A stretch of 61,781 nt of DNA from Nocardia pseudobrasiliensis NBRC 108224 (GCF_001613105.1 NZ_BDBS01000065.1:1-61781); one strand, 5' to 3'. Numbered from the stretch's first letter, positions 7,455 to 18,429 are shown. Numbers and translations are program-made. Notes: generated from the letters alone by a model not told the origin.

Positions 7455-8981
7455 TCAGCGGGCGGCGGCGCGGCGCTTGCGGTCCGCGCGCAACCACCCG
7501 AAAGTCAGCTCGACCGCGCGTTTCCAGTTGTCGTACTCGTCCTCGCGCAGGTCGGCGTCCATGCGCGGGGTCCACTGCGCGGCGACGCGCCAATTGCGCC
7601 GCAGCCCCTCGAGATCGGGCCAGTACCCGACCGACAGGCCCGCGGCATAGGCCGCGCCCAGCGACACCGTTTCGGCCACGAAGGGGCGCACCACGGGCAC
7701 GTCGAGCACATCGGAGACGATCTGCATCAGCAGATTGTTCGAGGTCATCCCGCCGTCCACGCGCAGCGAACGCGCCTGCAGCCCGGAATCGGCGTTCATC
7801 GCGTCGACCACCTCGCGGGTCTGCCAGGCCGTGGCCTCGAGGACCGCCCGCGCCAGATGCCCGCGGGTGATGTAGGAGGTGAGCCCGATGATCAGTCCGC
7901 GCGCGTCACCGCGCCAGTGCGGGGCGTACAGCCCCGAGAACGCCGGGACGATATAGCAGCCGCCATTGTCTTCGACTGTGCGCGCGAGGGTTTCGATCTC
8001 CGGCGCGCTGGCCACCAGACCGATGTTGTCGCGAATCCATTGCACCAGTGAGCCGGTCACCGCGATCGGGCCTTCGAGCGCGTACACCGGATCGCGATCG
8101 ATCTGATATCCGATGGTGGTCAGCAGCCCGCGCTCGGACTGCACCAGTTCGCGTCCGGTGTTCATCATCAGGAATCCGCCGGTGCCGTAGGTGCATTTGG
8201 TTTCCCCACGGGCGAAACAGGTTTGGCCGAACAGCGCCGCGTGCTGATCGCCGAGCGCGGCCGCGATGCGCAGGCCCGGTACGACGCGGCGGGTGGTGCC
8301 GTAGGAGGCGGTGGAGGGCTGGATGCGCGGCAGCACCGCCGCGGGAATGCCGAAGAATTCTAGCAGTTCGGCGTCCCAGGACAGGGTGGACAGATTCATC
8401 AGCAGGGTGCGGCTGGCATTGGTGACGTCGGTGACGTGCAGGCCGCCGTCGACGCCGCCGGTGAGATTCCAGATCAGCCAGGTCTCCATGGTGCCGAACA
8501 GCACGTCCCCGCGTTCGGCGCGCTCGCGCAGGCCGGGGGTGGTGTCCAGCAGCCAGCGCAGCCGCGGCGCGGCGAAATAGGTGGCCAGCGGCAACCCGCA
8601 CAGCTGGCGGATGCGCTCGGCGCCGGGGCGGCGTTCGAGGTCACGCACCAGCTCCTCGGTGCGCACATCCTGCCACACCACCGCCCGGCGGATCGGCACG
8701 CCGGTGTGGCGGTCCCACACCACGGTGGTCTCGCGCTGATTCGCGATGCCCACGGCCGCAATCTGTTCCGCGCTCACCCCGGCCTCGCGCAGCACGCGCG
8801 GCAGAATGCGTTCGAGGTTGCGCCAGATCTCGGCGGCGTCCTGTTCGACCCAGCCCGGGCGCGGATAGTGCTGATGGTGCTCGCGCTGGGTGACCCCGAC
8901 CAGCCGGGCGCGCTGATCGAACAGGATGCACCGAGTGGAGGTGGTGCCCTGATCGATGGCCAGCACGTAGCGTTGCGTCAT
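7455..8981 (-). CDS. glpK: Glycerol kinase (copy 1)
   Basis: 508 residues, normal for the FGGY family. It starts MTQRYVLAIDQGTTSTRC (ATP-binding phosphate loop) and contains TNASRTLLMNL, GDQHAALFGQ and the C-terminal FGGY signature region (LRVDGGMTSNNLLMQI). It converts glycerol and ATP to glycerol-3-phosphate. The start overlaps the stop of the iclR-type gene by 4 nt, so the regulator and kinase are one transcript. A second kinase lies at 10899, divergently transcribed. The two are clearly homologous but differ throughout, so they are not a recent duplication. Confidence 0.95.
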   Translation of the reverse strand: MTQRYVLAIDQGTTSTRCILFDQRARLVGVTQREHHQHYPRPGWVEQDAAEIWRNLERILPRVLREAGVSAEQIAAVGIANQRETTVVWDRHTGVPIRRAVVWQDVRTEELVRDLERRPGAERIRQLCGLPLATYFAAPRLRWLLDTTPGLRERAERGDVLFGTMETWLIWNLTGGVDGGLHVTDVTNASRTLLMNLSTLSWDAELLEFFGIPAAVLPRIQPSTASYGTTRRVVPGLRIAAALGDQHAALFGQTCFARGETKCTYGTGGFLMMNTGRELVQSERGLLTTIGYQIDRDPVYALEGPIAVTGSLVQWIRDNIGLVASAPEIETLARTVEDNGGCYIVPAFSGLYAPHWRGDARGLIIGLTSYITRGHLARAVLEATAWQTREVVDAMNADSGLQARSLRVDGGMTSNNLLMQIVSDVLDVPVVRPFVAETVSLGAAYAAGLSVGYWPDLEGLRRNWRVAAQWTPRMDADLREDEYDNWKRAVELTFGWLRADRKRRAAAR

Positions 8982-9772
8982 TCCTGGTCGCTTTCTGTGA
9001 ATGAAAGGCGTTGCGCGGCACCCAGATCGCGGGACACGGCCGCCGCCGCGTCGCGGACGTGTTCGACCAGGGTAGGCCGGGGGCGCAGCTGGGTGTCGCA
9101 GAGCGCGTCGAGCGCCCCGGTGATGCCGATGGCGCCGACGACCAGTCCGCCGCGCGAGCGGATGGGCGCGGCGATGCCCGCCGCGTTCGGTTTGAATTCG
9201 CCCGCGTCCCTGGCGAATCCGGCGCTACGCACGCCGGCGAGTTCGCGGCCCAGCGCGATGCGGTCGACGATCGTGCGCCGGGTCAGCGCGGGCAGCTCCC
9301 GGGTGCGCACCACGGTCGCCAGATCGGCGTCGAAGGCCAGCAGCACCTTGCCCAGCGCGGTGGCGTGCGGAGGCAGCAGCTCCCCCAGCTCGAGGGCCTG
9401 CAGACTGTTGTCGGGGCGAAATACGTGATGTATCACCACGATTCGATCCTCGACCCGAGCGGCGATGCGCACCGCCTCCCCCGTCCGCGCGGCCAGGGCG
9501 TCGGCCCAGTTGATCGCGCGCGAGCGCAATTCGTTGGCATCCAGATGACCCGAACCCAGGTGCAGCACCGCCGCGCCGAGGCGGTACCTACCCGAGGAGG
9601 GATCCTGTTCGACGAAGCCGACCCCGGTCAGGGTGCGCAGAATGCCGTGGGCGGTGGGCTTGGCCAGCCCGAGGGCGGCGGCAATATCACCGACGCCCAG
9701 CGGGCCGGAGCCTCGCGCCAGCAGCCGCAGCACGGCCGCCGCGCGTTCGATGGATTGGATCGGGCCGGGCAT
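8978..9772 (-). CDS. IclR-family transcriptional regulator of glycerol genes
   Basis: 264 residues. The N-terminal winged helix (about 5-65: SIERAAAVLRLLARG, LGVGDIAAALGLAKPTAHGIL) is followed by an IclR effector-binding domain (about 80-250). It lies first in the iclR-glpK1 transcript and divergent from glpF. Two identical palindromes TTCGACAATGTCGAA in the shared 252-bp intergenic region are probable binding sites. GylR, the IclR-family glycerol regulator of Streptomyces, is the closest known parallel. Glycerol or glycerol-3-phosphate as effector is inference. Confidence 0.92.
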   Translation of the reverse strand: MPGPIQSIERAAAVLRLLARGSGPLGVGDIAAALGLAKPTAHGILRTLTGVGFVEQDPSSGRYRLGAAVLHLGSGHLDANELRSRAINWADALAARTGEAVRIAARVEDRIVVIHHVFRPDNSLQALELGELLPPHATALGKVLLAFDADLATVVRTRELPALTRRTIVDRIALGRELAGVRSAGFARDAGEFKPNAAGIAAPIRSRGGLVVGAIGITGALDALCDTQLRPRPTLVEHVRDAAAAVSRDLGAAQRLSFTESDQE

Positions 9773-9794
9773 GCGAGCAACCTACCTTCGCCGA

Positions 9795-9809
9795 TTCGAC
9801 AATGTCGAA
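9795..9809. promoter_or_regulatory. IclR operator candidate 1
   Basis: Perfect 15-bp palindrome TTCGACAATGTCGAA, 22 bp upstream of the iclR start codon. An identical copy lies at 9920-9934, 125 bp away (close to 12 helical turns), allowing looping or control of each divergent promoter. Confidence 0.75.
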
Positions 9810-9847
9810 CAGCCAGTCATCACCTGGCAACATTTCCCGCGTGGCAT

Positions 9848-9863
9848 TGTGACCTACATCACT
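9848..9863. promoter_or_regulatory. CRP-like binding site
   Basis: TGTGACCTACATCACT matches the CRP/FNR-superfamily consensus TGTGA-N6-TCACA at 9 of 10 positions. It lies between the two IclR-type palindromes and may couple glycerol uptake to cAMP, as mycobacterial CRP (Rv3676) uses the same motif. Confidence 0.6.
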
Positions 9864-9919
9864 CCATAATTCATCCGACGACAGTACTGGCACCGCGCCC
9901 GACCGGGCCATGTCCCGTG

Positions 9920-9934
9920 TTCGACAATGTCGAA
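9920..9934. promoter_or_regulatory. IclR operator candidate 2
   Basis: Second identical copy of TTCGACAATGTCGAA, 90 bp upstream of the glpF start, where it could block or activate the glpF promoter. Confidence 0.75.
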
Positions 9935-10024
9935 CGCGTCCTGTGTCCGGTTTGGTCCCCGGCTCGTAACGTCACGGTAGATGCGGCCGCACCGGCGGCC
10001 GGCACGGTAAATGGAGGTTCAACG

Positions 10025-10858
10025 GTGAACTTCGGCTCGATCTTCGTGAGCGAGGCCTTCGGTACGGGAATGCTGGTGCTACTCGGTGTCGGCGTGGTCG
10101 CGAATGTGTTGCTGGCGAAGTCCAAGGGCTTCGATGGCGGCTGGCTGCTCATCAATATGGGTTGGGGTCTGGGCGTCATGGCGGGCGTCTACGTCGCCTA
10201 CAAGACCGGCGGCCATCTCAACCCCGCGGTCACCCTCGGCATCTGGGCCAGCGGGGCCCACGAATTCGCCCCCGGCATCGATATCACCCTCACCAACGCC
10301 GTCGCCTATGTCGCGGGCCAGATGGTCGGCGGATTCCTCGGCGCGACGGTCGCCTATCTCGCCTACCGGCGGCACTTCGAGGCCGAACCGGATCCGGCCA
10401 AGAAGCTGGCCGTCTTCTCCACCGGCCCCGAGATCCGTTCCTACGGATGGAATTTCGTCACCGAAGTGATCGCGACCTTTGCCCTGGTGCTGGTGATCCT
10501 CGGCTTCGGCCACACCCCCACGGGCCTGGGACCGCTCGCCGCGGGCCTGCTGGTCGTCGGCATCGGCGCCTCGCTGGGCGGACCGACCGGCTACGCCATC
10601 AACCCCGCCCGCGACCTGGCCCCGCGCATCGCGCACGCGGTGTTGCCGATGGGCAGCAAGGTTCCCACACCCGCCGAGCGGGTCAAGGTGAGCGCGGGCA
10701 CGAACTCCGAATTACCCGATACCGCAACCGGTCCCGGCGCACCGCGCGCGGATTACCCGGCGCACAAGAATTCCGACTGGTCCTACGCCTGGGTGCCGGT
10801 TGTCGGCCCCCTCGTCGGCGGTCTGCTGGCCGGTCTGGTCGCCCAGATCCTGTTCTGA
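10025..10858 (+). CDS. glpF: Glycerol facilitator (MIP-family aquaglyceroporin)
   Basis: 277 residues from a GTG with GGAGG 7 nt upstream. Both MIP half-helix motifs are present: NPA at 66-68 (GGHLNPAVTLG) and 193-195 (AINPARDLAPR), the Asp after NPAR being typical of glycerol-conducting members. About six membrane helices are seen. An insertion of about 40 residues after the second NPA (PMGSKVPTPAERVKVS onward) is longer than in E. coli GlpF. It moves glycerol passively across the inner membrane and heads a glpF-glpK-glpD cluster. Confidence 0.95.
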   Translation: MNFGSIFVSEAFGTGMLVLLGVGVVANVLLAKSKGFDGGWLLINMGWGLGVMAGVYVAYKTGGHLNPAVTLGIWASGAHEFAPGIDITLTNAVAYVAGQMVGGFLGATVAYLAYRRHFEAEPDPAKKLAVFSTGPEIRSYGWNFVTEVIATFALVLVILGFGHTPTGLGPLAAGLLVVGIGASLGGPTGYAINPARDLAPRIAHAVLPMGSKVPTPAERVKVSAGTNSELPDTATGPGAPRADYPAHKNSDWSYAWVPVVGPLVGGLLAGLVAQILF

Positions 10859-10898
10859 AATCTCTTTTCTGCCAAATGTTTTACCGAAAGGAACGCAG

Positions 10899-12443
10899 GT
10901 GAGCGACCGAAGCACCACCGGTCCGCGCTACGTCGGAGCGATCGACCAGGGCACCACCTCCACCCGCTTCATGGTGTTCGACCACGGCGGTAACGAAATC
11001 GCCCGGCACCAGCTCGAACACGAACAGATCCTGCCGCGCGCGGGCTGGGTCGAGCACAATCCCACCGAGATCTGGGAGCGCACCCGCGCGGTCATCCAGA
11101 CCACCCTCACGAACGCGAATCTGAGCGCCGAGGACCTGGCCGCGGTCGGTGTCACCAACCAGCGCGAGACCACCGTGGTGTGGAACCGCCGCACCGGGCG
11201 GCCCTACTGCAACGCGATCGTCTGGCAGGACACCCGCACCGACCGCATCGCCGCCGAGCTCGAACGCGCCGGTCACGGCGAAACCATCCGCCGCAAGGCC
11301 GGTTTGCCGCCCGCGACCTACTTCTCCGGCGGCAAACTGCGCTGGATCCTCGACAATGTGCCCGGGGTGGCCGCCGACGCCGAGCGCGGCGACGCGATCT
11401 TCGGCACCACCGACAGCTGGCTGCTGTGGAATCTCACCGGCGGGACCAACGGCGGCGTGCACGTCACCGACCCCACCAACGCCAGCCGCACCATGCTCAT
11501 GGATCTCGAGACCTGCGATTGGGACGACGAGCTGTTGGGCCTGTTCGGAATTCCGCGCGCCATGCTGCCGCGCATCGCGCCCTCGTCGAATCCGGAGCTG
11601 TTCGGTAAGACCCGCGCCGACGGCCCGTTCGGCGGCGAGGTGGCGCTGGCCGGTGTGCTCGGCGATCAGCAGGCCGCCACCGTCGGCCAGGTGTGCTTCC
11701 GCCCCGGCGAGGCCAAGAACACCTACGGCACCGGAAACTTCCTGCTGCTCAACACCGGTGAGGAGATCGTACGCTCGCAGCACGGCCTGCTGACCACTGT
11801 CGCCTACCAGTTCGGTGAGGACAAGCCGGTGTACGCGCTCGAGGGTTCGATCGCGGTGACCGGGTCGGCGGTGCAGTGGCTGCGCGATCAGCTGGGCATC
11901 ATTTCCGGTGCGTCGCAGAGCGAATCGCTGGCGCGCCAGGTCGACAACAGCGGCGGGGTGTACTTCGTGCCCGCCTTCTCCGGCCTGTTCGCACCGTATT
12001 GGCGCTCGGACGCGCGCGGGGTCATCGTGGGCCTGTCGCGCTACAGTACCAACGCCCATCTGGCGCGCGCGACCCTCGAGTCGATCTGCTATCAAACCCG
12101 CGATGTCGTGGAGGCGATGCAGGCCGATTCCGGTGTGACGCTGGATGTGCTGCGCGTCGACGGCGGTGTGACCGCCAACGAGCTGTGCATGCAGTTGCAG
12201 GCGGACTTCCTGGGCGTGCCGGTCTCGCGCCCGGTGGTCGCCGAAACCACCGCCCTCGGCGCCGCCTACGCCGCGGGCCTTGCCGTCGGATTCTGGGCGA
12301 ATACCGATGAGCTGGAAGAGAACTGGCGCGAGGACAAGCGCTGGCATCCGACCCTGGCCGAGGAACAGCGCGAACGCGGCTACCGCCGCTGGAAGAAGGC
12401 TGTCGCGCGCACCCTCGACTGGATCGATGACGAAGACGAATAG
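10899..12443 (+). CDS. glpK: Glycerol kinase (copy 2)
   Basis: 514 residues from a GTG preceded by GAAAGGA. FGGY-family landmarks: YVGAIDQGTTSTRFMVFD, TNASRTMLMDL, LGDQQAATVGQ, GTGNFLLLNTG and VDGGVTANELCMQLQ. It phosphorylates glycerol to glycerol-3-phosphate. Placed 40 bp after glpF and before glpD, this is the pathway copy, whereas copy 1 travels with the regulator. Two kinases on either side of one regulatory region is unusual and suggests different induction or substrate range (inference). Confidence 0.95.
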   Translation: MSDRSTTGPRYVGAIDQGTTSTRFMVFDHGGNEIARHQLEHEQILPRAGWVEHNPTEIWERTRAVIQTTLTNANLSAEDLAAVGVTNQRETTVVWNRRTGRPYCNAIVWQDTRTDRIAAELERAGHGETIRRKAGLPPATYFSGGKLRWILDNVPGVAADAERGDAIFGTTDSWLLWNLTGGTNGGVHVTDPTNASRTMLMDLETCDWDDELLGLFGIPRAMLPRIAPSSNPELFGKTRADGPFGGEVALAGVLGDQQAATVGQVCFRPGEAKNTYGTGNFLLLNTGEEIVRSQHGLLTTVAYQFGEDKPVYALEGSIAVTGSAVQWLRDQLGIISGASQSESLARQVDNSGGVYFVPAFSGLFAPYWRSDARGVIVGLSRYSTNAHLARATLESICYQTRDVVEAMQADSGVTLDVLRVDGGVTANELCMQLQADFLGVPVSRPVVAETTALGAAYAAGLAVGFWANTDELEENWREDKRWHPTLAEEQRERGYRRWKKAVARTLDWIDDEDE

Positions 12444-12536
12444 CCCCGGCGAAAACCATGCCGGGAACAAATGGACTCGGTGGCCGGGCTCACAAGGGCT
12501 CGGCGGCCGGGACCTGTACTGGTTAGGAGTATTGCG

Positions 12537-14219
<1,683 letters not shown>

Positions 14220-14235
14220 CCCGACGCTCGACACC

Positions 14236-14278
14236 CAGCGCCACCCGCATCCGCCTCCCGGGGATGCGGGTGGCGCTG
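14236..14278 (+). terminator. Terminator of glp operon
   Basis: 17-bp stem (CAGCGCCACCCGCATCC with GGATGCGGGTGGCGCTG), 9-nt loop, then a T-run (TTTTG). It starts 17 nt after glpD. Confidence 0.9.
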
Positions 14279-14302
14279 TTTTGCTCTACCCTCGGTGCGT
14301 AA

Positions 14303-14318
14303 GTAAGTAATTACTTAC
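14303..14318. promoter_or_regulatory. TetR operator candidate
   Basis: Perfect 16-bp palindrome GTAAGTAATTACTTAC ending 11 nt before the tetR start codon. AT-rich and next to the ribosome site, it is typical of TetR autorepression. Confidence 0.75.
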
Positions 14319-14329
14319 AGGGAGAGGGT

Positions 14330-14980
14330 ATGACGGAATCGACCCGTGACCGGCTCATCGCCGCGGCACTGCGACTGTTCGGCGAGCAGGGCTTCGCCCG
14401 CTCGACGGTCTCGCAGATCGAGCGCGAGGCCGGGCTGTCGGGCGGGTCGGGGGCGATGTATCGCCATTTCCAATCCAAGGACGAGCTGCTGATGGAGGCG
14501 GTGCGCTCCCGGCTGGTCGATCGCGGAGTGTGGTCGGCGCTGCTGACCCCGGAGTTCTCGATCGTCGAGGGGCTCAACGCGTTCGCACCGCAGGGCACGC
14601 TGGCCGACAAGGTGACCGCGCTGCTGAGCTTCGCGCTCACGCGTATGGACCACGACCGCGATATCAACCGGATCCTGGTGCGCGACAACTCCATCGGCCC
14701 CGAGGTGCTCGAAGTCTTCCGGCGCGAGGAGTACATGGTGTTCGTCTCCGTCGCGCTGCGCGCATTACAGGAATTCGCGGGACCGCAAGGGCAAGAACAG
14801 GACTGGGAGGCGGTCGCCGCGGTACTGGTCGGTTCGGTGGCGCACTACTGGCTGATCAGCGACACCTTCGGTGGAACTCATCCGACGGGCGTCGAACCGC
14901 AGCGTTATCTGCACGCCGTCGCCGAAATGGTCGTCGCACTGCTGGAGTCGACGGATTCACCGGGAGGGGAACAGCCATGA
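14330..14980 (+). CDS. TetR-family repressor
   Basis: 216 residues. The N-terminal HTH (about 5-50: RDRLIAAALRLFGEQGF, then TVSQIEREAGLS and MYRHFQSKDEL) is classic TetR; the rest is a ligand-binding helical domain. GGAGAGGG precedes the ATG and a 16-bp palindrome lies just upstream. It overlaps the next gene by 4 nt (ATGA), so it probably controls its own operon with the FAD oxidoreductase. Confidence 0.93.
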   Translation: MTESTRDRLIAAALRLFGEQGFARSTVSQIEREAGLSGGSGAMYRHFQSKDELLMEAVRSRLVDRGVWSALLTPEFSIVEGLNAFAPQGTLADKVTALLSFALTRMDHDRDINRILVRDNSIGPEVLEVFRREEYMVFVSVALRALQEFAGPQGQEQDWEAVAAVLVGSVAHYWLISDTFGGTHPTGVEPQRYLHAVAEMVVALLESTDSPGGEQP

Positions 14981-16161
14981 ACGCCCACATCACCGTGATC
15001 GGCGGCGGCCTGGCCGGGCTGACGGCGGCGATCGCCGCGGCCGAAACCGGCGCGCCGGTAAGGCTTTACGAGGCGCACCGCGGTCTCGGCGGCCGCGCCC
15101 GCGCCACGGCTCCGCCCTATATCGTGCACGAGGGCGCGCACGTGTTCTACGCCGACGGTCCGCACTACACCTGGCTGAAAAAGCGCGGTTTCGTGGCCGA
15201 TCTGGGCTGGCCGTCACCGGGCGGCTGGGCAGGGCTGCGGTATCGGGCGGACGGTCGGATGCGCCGGCTGCCACCGGTTTCGGTGCTGCGCGCCCAGGCC
15301 CGTGTCGGACTCACCGCACCGGTGGACACCGACTTTCGCAGCTGGGCCGCCGCGCGGTGGGGTGAGCGCACGGCCGAATGGATGGCCAACGGAATCGGTG
15401 TGGTCACCTATCACGCCGATACCGGAAGCTTATCCGCGGCATTCGTCTGGGAGCTGTTCCAGCGCGTCTTCGGTCCACATCTTCCCGGCGTGCGCTGGGT
15501 ACGCGGCGGTTGGCAGCGCGTCATCGACCGAATGGCTACGCGGGCAACGGAACTGGGGGTCGCCGTCGAAACCGGGGCGCGGGTCGAACAGTTGCCGACC
15601 GGCGGCCCGGTGATCGTGGCCACCGATCTCAACGCCGCCCGAACGCTGCTCGGCGACGATTCGCTCACCTGGACCTCGGGCCACGCCGCGCTGCTCGATA
15701 TCGCCGTGAGCCGCTCACGCCGCGACCACACCCTGGTGTTCGACTTCGACGAGGGCGGATTCCACGAGAGCTACAGCATGCAGGACGACACCGTCGCACC
15801 GCGCGGCGAATCGCTGTATCAGCTCCAAATGCCCGTGCGCGCAGGCGAATCCGCCGCCGACGCCCAGGCGCGGCTGGCGAATTTCGCCAACGCGGTGCTG
15901 CCGGGTCGCCACGGCCGCACCACCTTCCACCGCACCGCCGTCGCCAAGGGCCGCACCGGCGCACTGGATCTGCCCGGCCAGACCTGGCGCGACCGACCCG
16001 CGATCGAACGCGGCGACGATGTGTATCTGATCGGCGACATGGTGGCCGCGCCAGGGATGCGCGGCGAGATTTCCATCAACAGCGCCCTGCGGGCGGCCGA
16101 GGCCGCGACCGCCGCGCTGTCCACAGTCTCCTCGGCCCGCGAAGGGGGCGGGCCGGGGTGA
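14977..16161 (+). CDS. FAD-dependent oxidoreductase (amine oxidase/phytoene desaturase-like)
   Basis: 394 residues, translationally coupled to tetR. The N-terminus ITVIGGGLAGLTAAIAAAE with an acidic strand end (RLYEAHRGLGGRA) is an FAD-binding Rossmann fold of the amine-oxidase/carotenoid-desaturase class. A C-terminal FAD-contact motif lies near VYLIGDMVAAPGMRGEISINSAL. The substrate cannot be inferred; there are no carotenoid or polyamine genes nearby. Confidence 0.85.
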   Translation: MNAHITVIGGGLAGLTAAIAAAETGAPVRLYEAHRGLGGRARATAPPYIVHEGAHVFYADGPHYTWLKKRGFVADLGWPSPGGWAGLRYRADGRMRRLPPVSVLRAQARVGLTAPVDTDFRSWAAARWGERTAEWMANGIGVVTYHADTGSLSAAFVWELFQRVFGPHLPGVRWVRGGWQRVIDRMATRATELGVAVETGARVEQLPTGGPVIVATDLNAARTLLGDDSLTWTSGHAALLDIAVSRSRRDHTLVFDFDEGGFHESYSMQDDTVAPRGESLYQLQMPVRAGESAADAQARLANFANAVLPGRHGRTTFHRTAVAKGRTGALDLPGQTWRDRPAIERGDDVYLIGDMVAAPGMRGEISINSALRAAEAATAALSTVSSAREGGGPG

Positions 16162-16184
16162 TCCGCACGGGGCTTCGCCTCGGA

Positions 16185-16221
16185 CGACTGCGCCCACGCC
16201 CATCCGGCGCGGGCGCAGTCG
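16185..16221 (+). terminator. Hairpin after FAD oxidoreductase
   Basis: 11-bp stem CGACTGCGCCC/GGGCGCAGTCG with 15-nt loop, 23 nt downstream of the oxidoreductase stop. Confidence 0.75.
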
Positions 16222-16407
16222 CCTCTGGACCTCGTCGACGGTTCGTCACGGCGGACCCGCGGCCGGAAACAGCGCGGACGAGCATCGGTTGGCGGTGATC
16301 GCAGAGCGCGTCGCGCACAGTGGGCGGTGACGGACGGGTCGTGTCAGACTGTCGTGGGCGCGACCGAAAGAGACCGCGCGGTGTGAACGTGGAGGGTGAA
16401 CGGTTCG

Positions 16408-17628
16408 ATGACGACGACCATCTCGCAGGCTCGGGACACGGGTGTGGCGGCAGCGCGACTAGCCGTGGAGGAGGCGTTCGCGATGCCGTTCATGACGTCG
16501 GCGCAGATGCAGGTGGCGTTGTGGTTGCGGCATCCGGTGGAGGTGTCGCGGCTCGAAACGTTGCGGCGGGGATTGATCGAGGGACCGCTGTCTCGGCGGC
16601 TGGTGGCGGCGCGGGTGCCGGGCGCTCGGCCGTATTGGTCCCGCAGCGCGCACGACTATCCCGTGGTCGTCGAGGACGGCACGATCCCGGCCGCGCAGGC
16701 GGTGCGGTGGGTGGAGCGGCAGGCGGCCACCGAACTGGACCTGCACGCGGGACGCGGCTGGGTGTTGTCGGCCACCGATCTCGACAACGGGGAATCGGTG
16801 GTGTCGCTGGTGGTTTCGCACGCCATCACCGACGGGCAAGGCATGTTCGCGGCCATCGATCTCGCGGCACGCGCGGATGTCTCACACGCCGTCCCCGATC
16901 TCCCGTCGCCGAGCCTGAGCGCCGACGTGCTGGAGTCCGCGAAATACGGTGCCGTGCTGGTCCCCGGCGCGGCACTGCTGCGGCTGATGACTCGACGCGC
17001 GGCCCGCAAAGGCGAAGCCGGTCCGCTCGAGGGCCGGCTGCCCGCGATCGTGGCCATCGACAGCGCGGCATTGCGCGCGTCGGCCGAGCAACGCGGCGGT
17101 ACCGTGACCGGATTGATCTCTACGGTCGCCACCAACGTCGCGCATGCGCTGCGCGGTCGTCCGGCCGGGGATCTGCGGGTCGGGTCCTGGGTGAGCAATC
17201 GAGAGGACGGCGATATCGGCATCGGCAACAAAGTGAAGCTGGCGGAGTTCGCGCTCACGCTGCGCGACGACGAGCGCTACACCGATCTCGCCGAGGTCCG
17301 CCGCCGCAGCAAGGCCGCCTACGCCGCCGCGGCCACGCCGAATGTGTTCGTGGTGGGCGCGGATGCGGTGGTCTCCAATACCGGCCCCGTGCCGCAGGCC
17401 ATCATCGAGGCGGTCGGCCCCGCACGCGCCGTCGCCGCACGCGCCTGGATCCCGAAAACCTCGCTGCTCGACAAGCCCTACAACCGCGGCGTCCGGGTCT
17501 TCGTCCAGACCACCCCCGATACCACCTACCTCACCTTCCAACCGCCGCTGCCCGCGACCACTCCCCTGACCCCGCTGGTCATCGATGAACTCCAACAGTG
17601 GGGCGTCACACCCGAATTCGTCTGGTAG
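16408..17628 (+). CDS. Condensation-domain-like acyltransferase
   Basis: 406 residues from an ATG with GGAGG 12 nt upstream; an in-frame GTG at 16396 lies too close to that site. It carries an HxxxDG motif (SHAITDGQG, about residue 136), the catalytic signature shared by NRPS condensation domains, PapA acyltransferases and wax synthases, and a later GSWVSNREDG stretch reminiscent of the second lobe. Stand-alone members transfer acyl groups to alcohols or amines. No NRPS or PKS gene is near, so the substrate is unknown. It meets the DUF72 gene tail to tail with no gap. Confidence 0.75.
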   Translation: MTTTISQARDTGVAAARLAVEEAFAMPFMTSAQMQVALWLRHPVEVSRLETLRRGLIEGPLSRRLVAARVPGARPYWSRSAHDYPVVVEDGTIPAAQAVRWVERQAATELDLHAGRGWVLSATDLDNGESVVSLVVSHAITDGQGMFAAIDLAARADVSHAVPDLPSPSLSADVLESAKYGAVLVPGAALLRLMTRRAARKGEAGPLEGRLPAIVAIDSAALRASAEQRGGTVTGLISTVATNVAHALRGRPAGDLRVGSWVSNREDGDIGIGNKVKLAEFALTLRDDERYTDLAEVRRRSKAAYAAAATPNVFVVGADAVVSNTGPVPQAIIEAVGPARAVAARAWIPKTSLLDKPYNRGVRVFVQTTPDTTYLTFQPPLPATTPLTPLVIDELQQWGVTPEFVW

Positions 17629-18414
17629 TCAAGCTTTTTCGACAAGCGATCGTGCGGGCAGCTCCGGCGTGCGGGTGACTGTCACACCCGCATCCCGGGC
17701 GAGCCGCGCCAACACCACCGCGTCGTGGACCGCGGCCCCACCCGGATCGTTGTTGAAATAGACGAACACCTCCCGCTCGCCATCCCAGGTCTCGGTGAGC
17801 CGCGCCAGCCACCGCGCGAGGACCTCACGGCGATAGCGCGGCGGAGGGCGCTCGCGGCCGGAATGCAGTCGCAGATAACCCCATTCGGTGGTTCGCCACA
17901 GCGGCGTCACCGCCTCGCCGCGCACATCGGCCCAGCACAGCGCGGCCCGATGCGCCTCGAGGACCGCGCGGATCTGCGGGGTCCACCACGATTCGTGCCG
18001 CGGTTCGACCGCGACCCGCACCGACCGCGGGAAACATCCCAGACATTCATCCAGCAGTCCCGCGTCGGCCCGCAGCGTCGGCGGCAGTTGCAACAGCACC
18101 GGGCCGAGGCGATCCCCCAGTCCCGCAGCGTGTTCCAGCAGCCGCCGCACCGGTTCCTGCGGTTCGCGCAGGCGTTTGATGTGGGTGAGGAAGCGACTGG
18201 CCTTCACCGCGACCACGAAATCGCCGGGTGTGCGCGCCCGCCAGGTCGCGAACACCTCCCGACTCGGCAGCCGGTAGAAGGCGTTGTTGCTCTCCACGGT
18301 CGAAAACGCCGCCGCGTACTGCTCGAGCCACAGCCGCTGCGGCAGACCGGCGGGATAGAGCACCTCCCGCCAATCCCGGTACTGCCAGCCGGAGGTACCG
18401 ATGATCAGGGTCAT
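17629..18414 (-). CDS. DUF72 (YecE-family) protein
   Basis: 261 residues covering a whole DUF72 domain: GTSGWQYRDWREVLYPAGLPQ at the start, STVESNNAFYRLPS, FVVAVKASRFLTHIKRL, and VYFNNDPGGAAV at the C-terminus. The fold is a TIM barrel of unproven biochemical role, found in all domains of life. It lies 15 bp downstream of the phospholipase gene on the same strand and may be co-transcribed. Confidence 0.93.
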   Translation of the reverse strand: MTLIIGTSGWQYRDWREVLYPAGLPQRLWLEQYAAAFSTVESNNAFYRLPSREVFATWRARTPGDFVVAVKASRFLTHIKRLREPQEPVRRLLEHAAGLGDRLGPVLLQLPPTLRADAGLLDECLGCFPRSVRVAVEPRHESWWTPQIRAVLEAHRAALCWADVRGEAVTPLWRTTEWGYLRLHSGRERPPPRYRREVLARWLARLTETWDGEREVFVYFNNDPGGAAVHDAVVLARLARDAGVTVTRTPELPARSLVEKA

Positions 18415-18429
18415 ACCTCCATGGAACCA

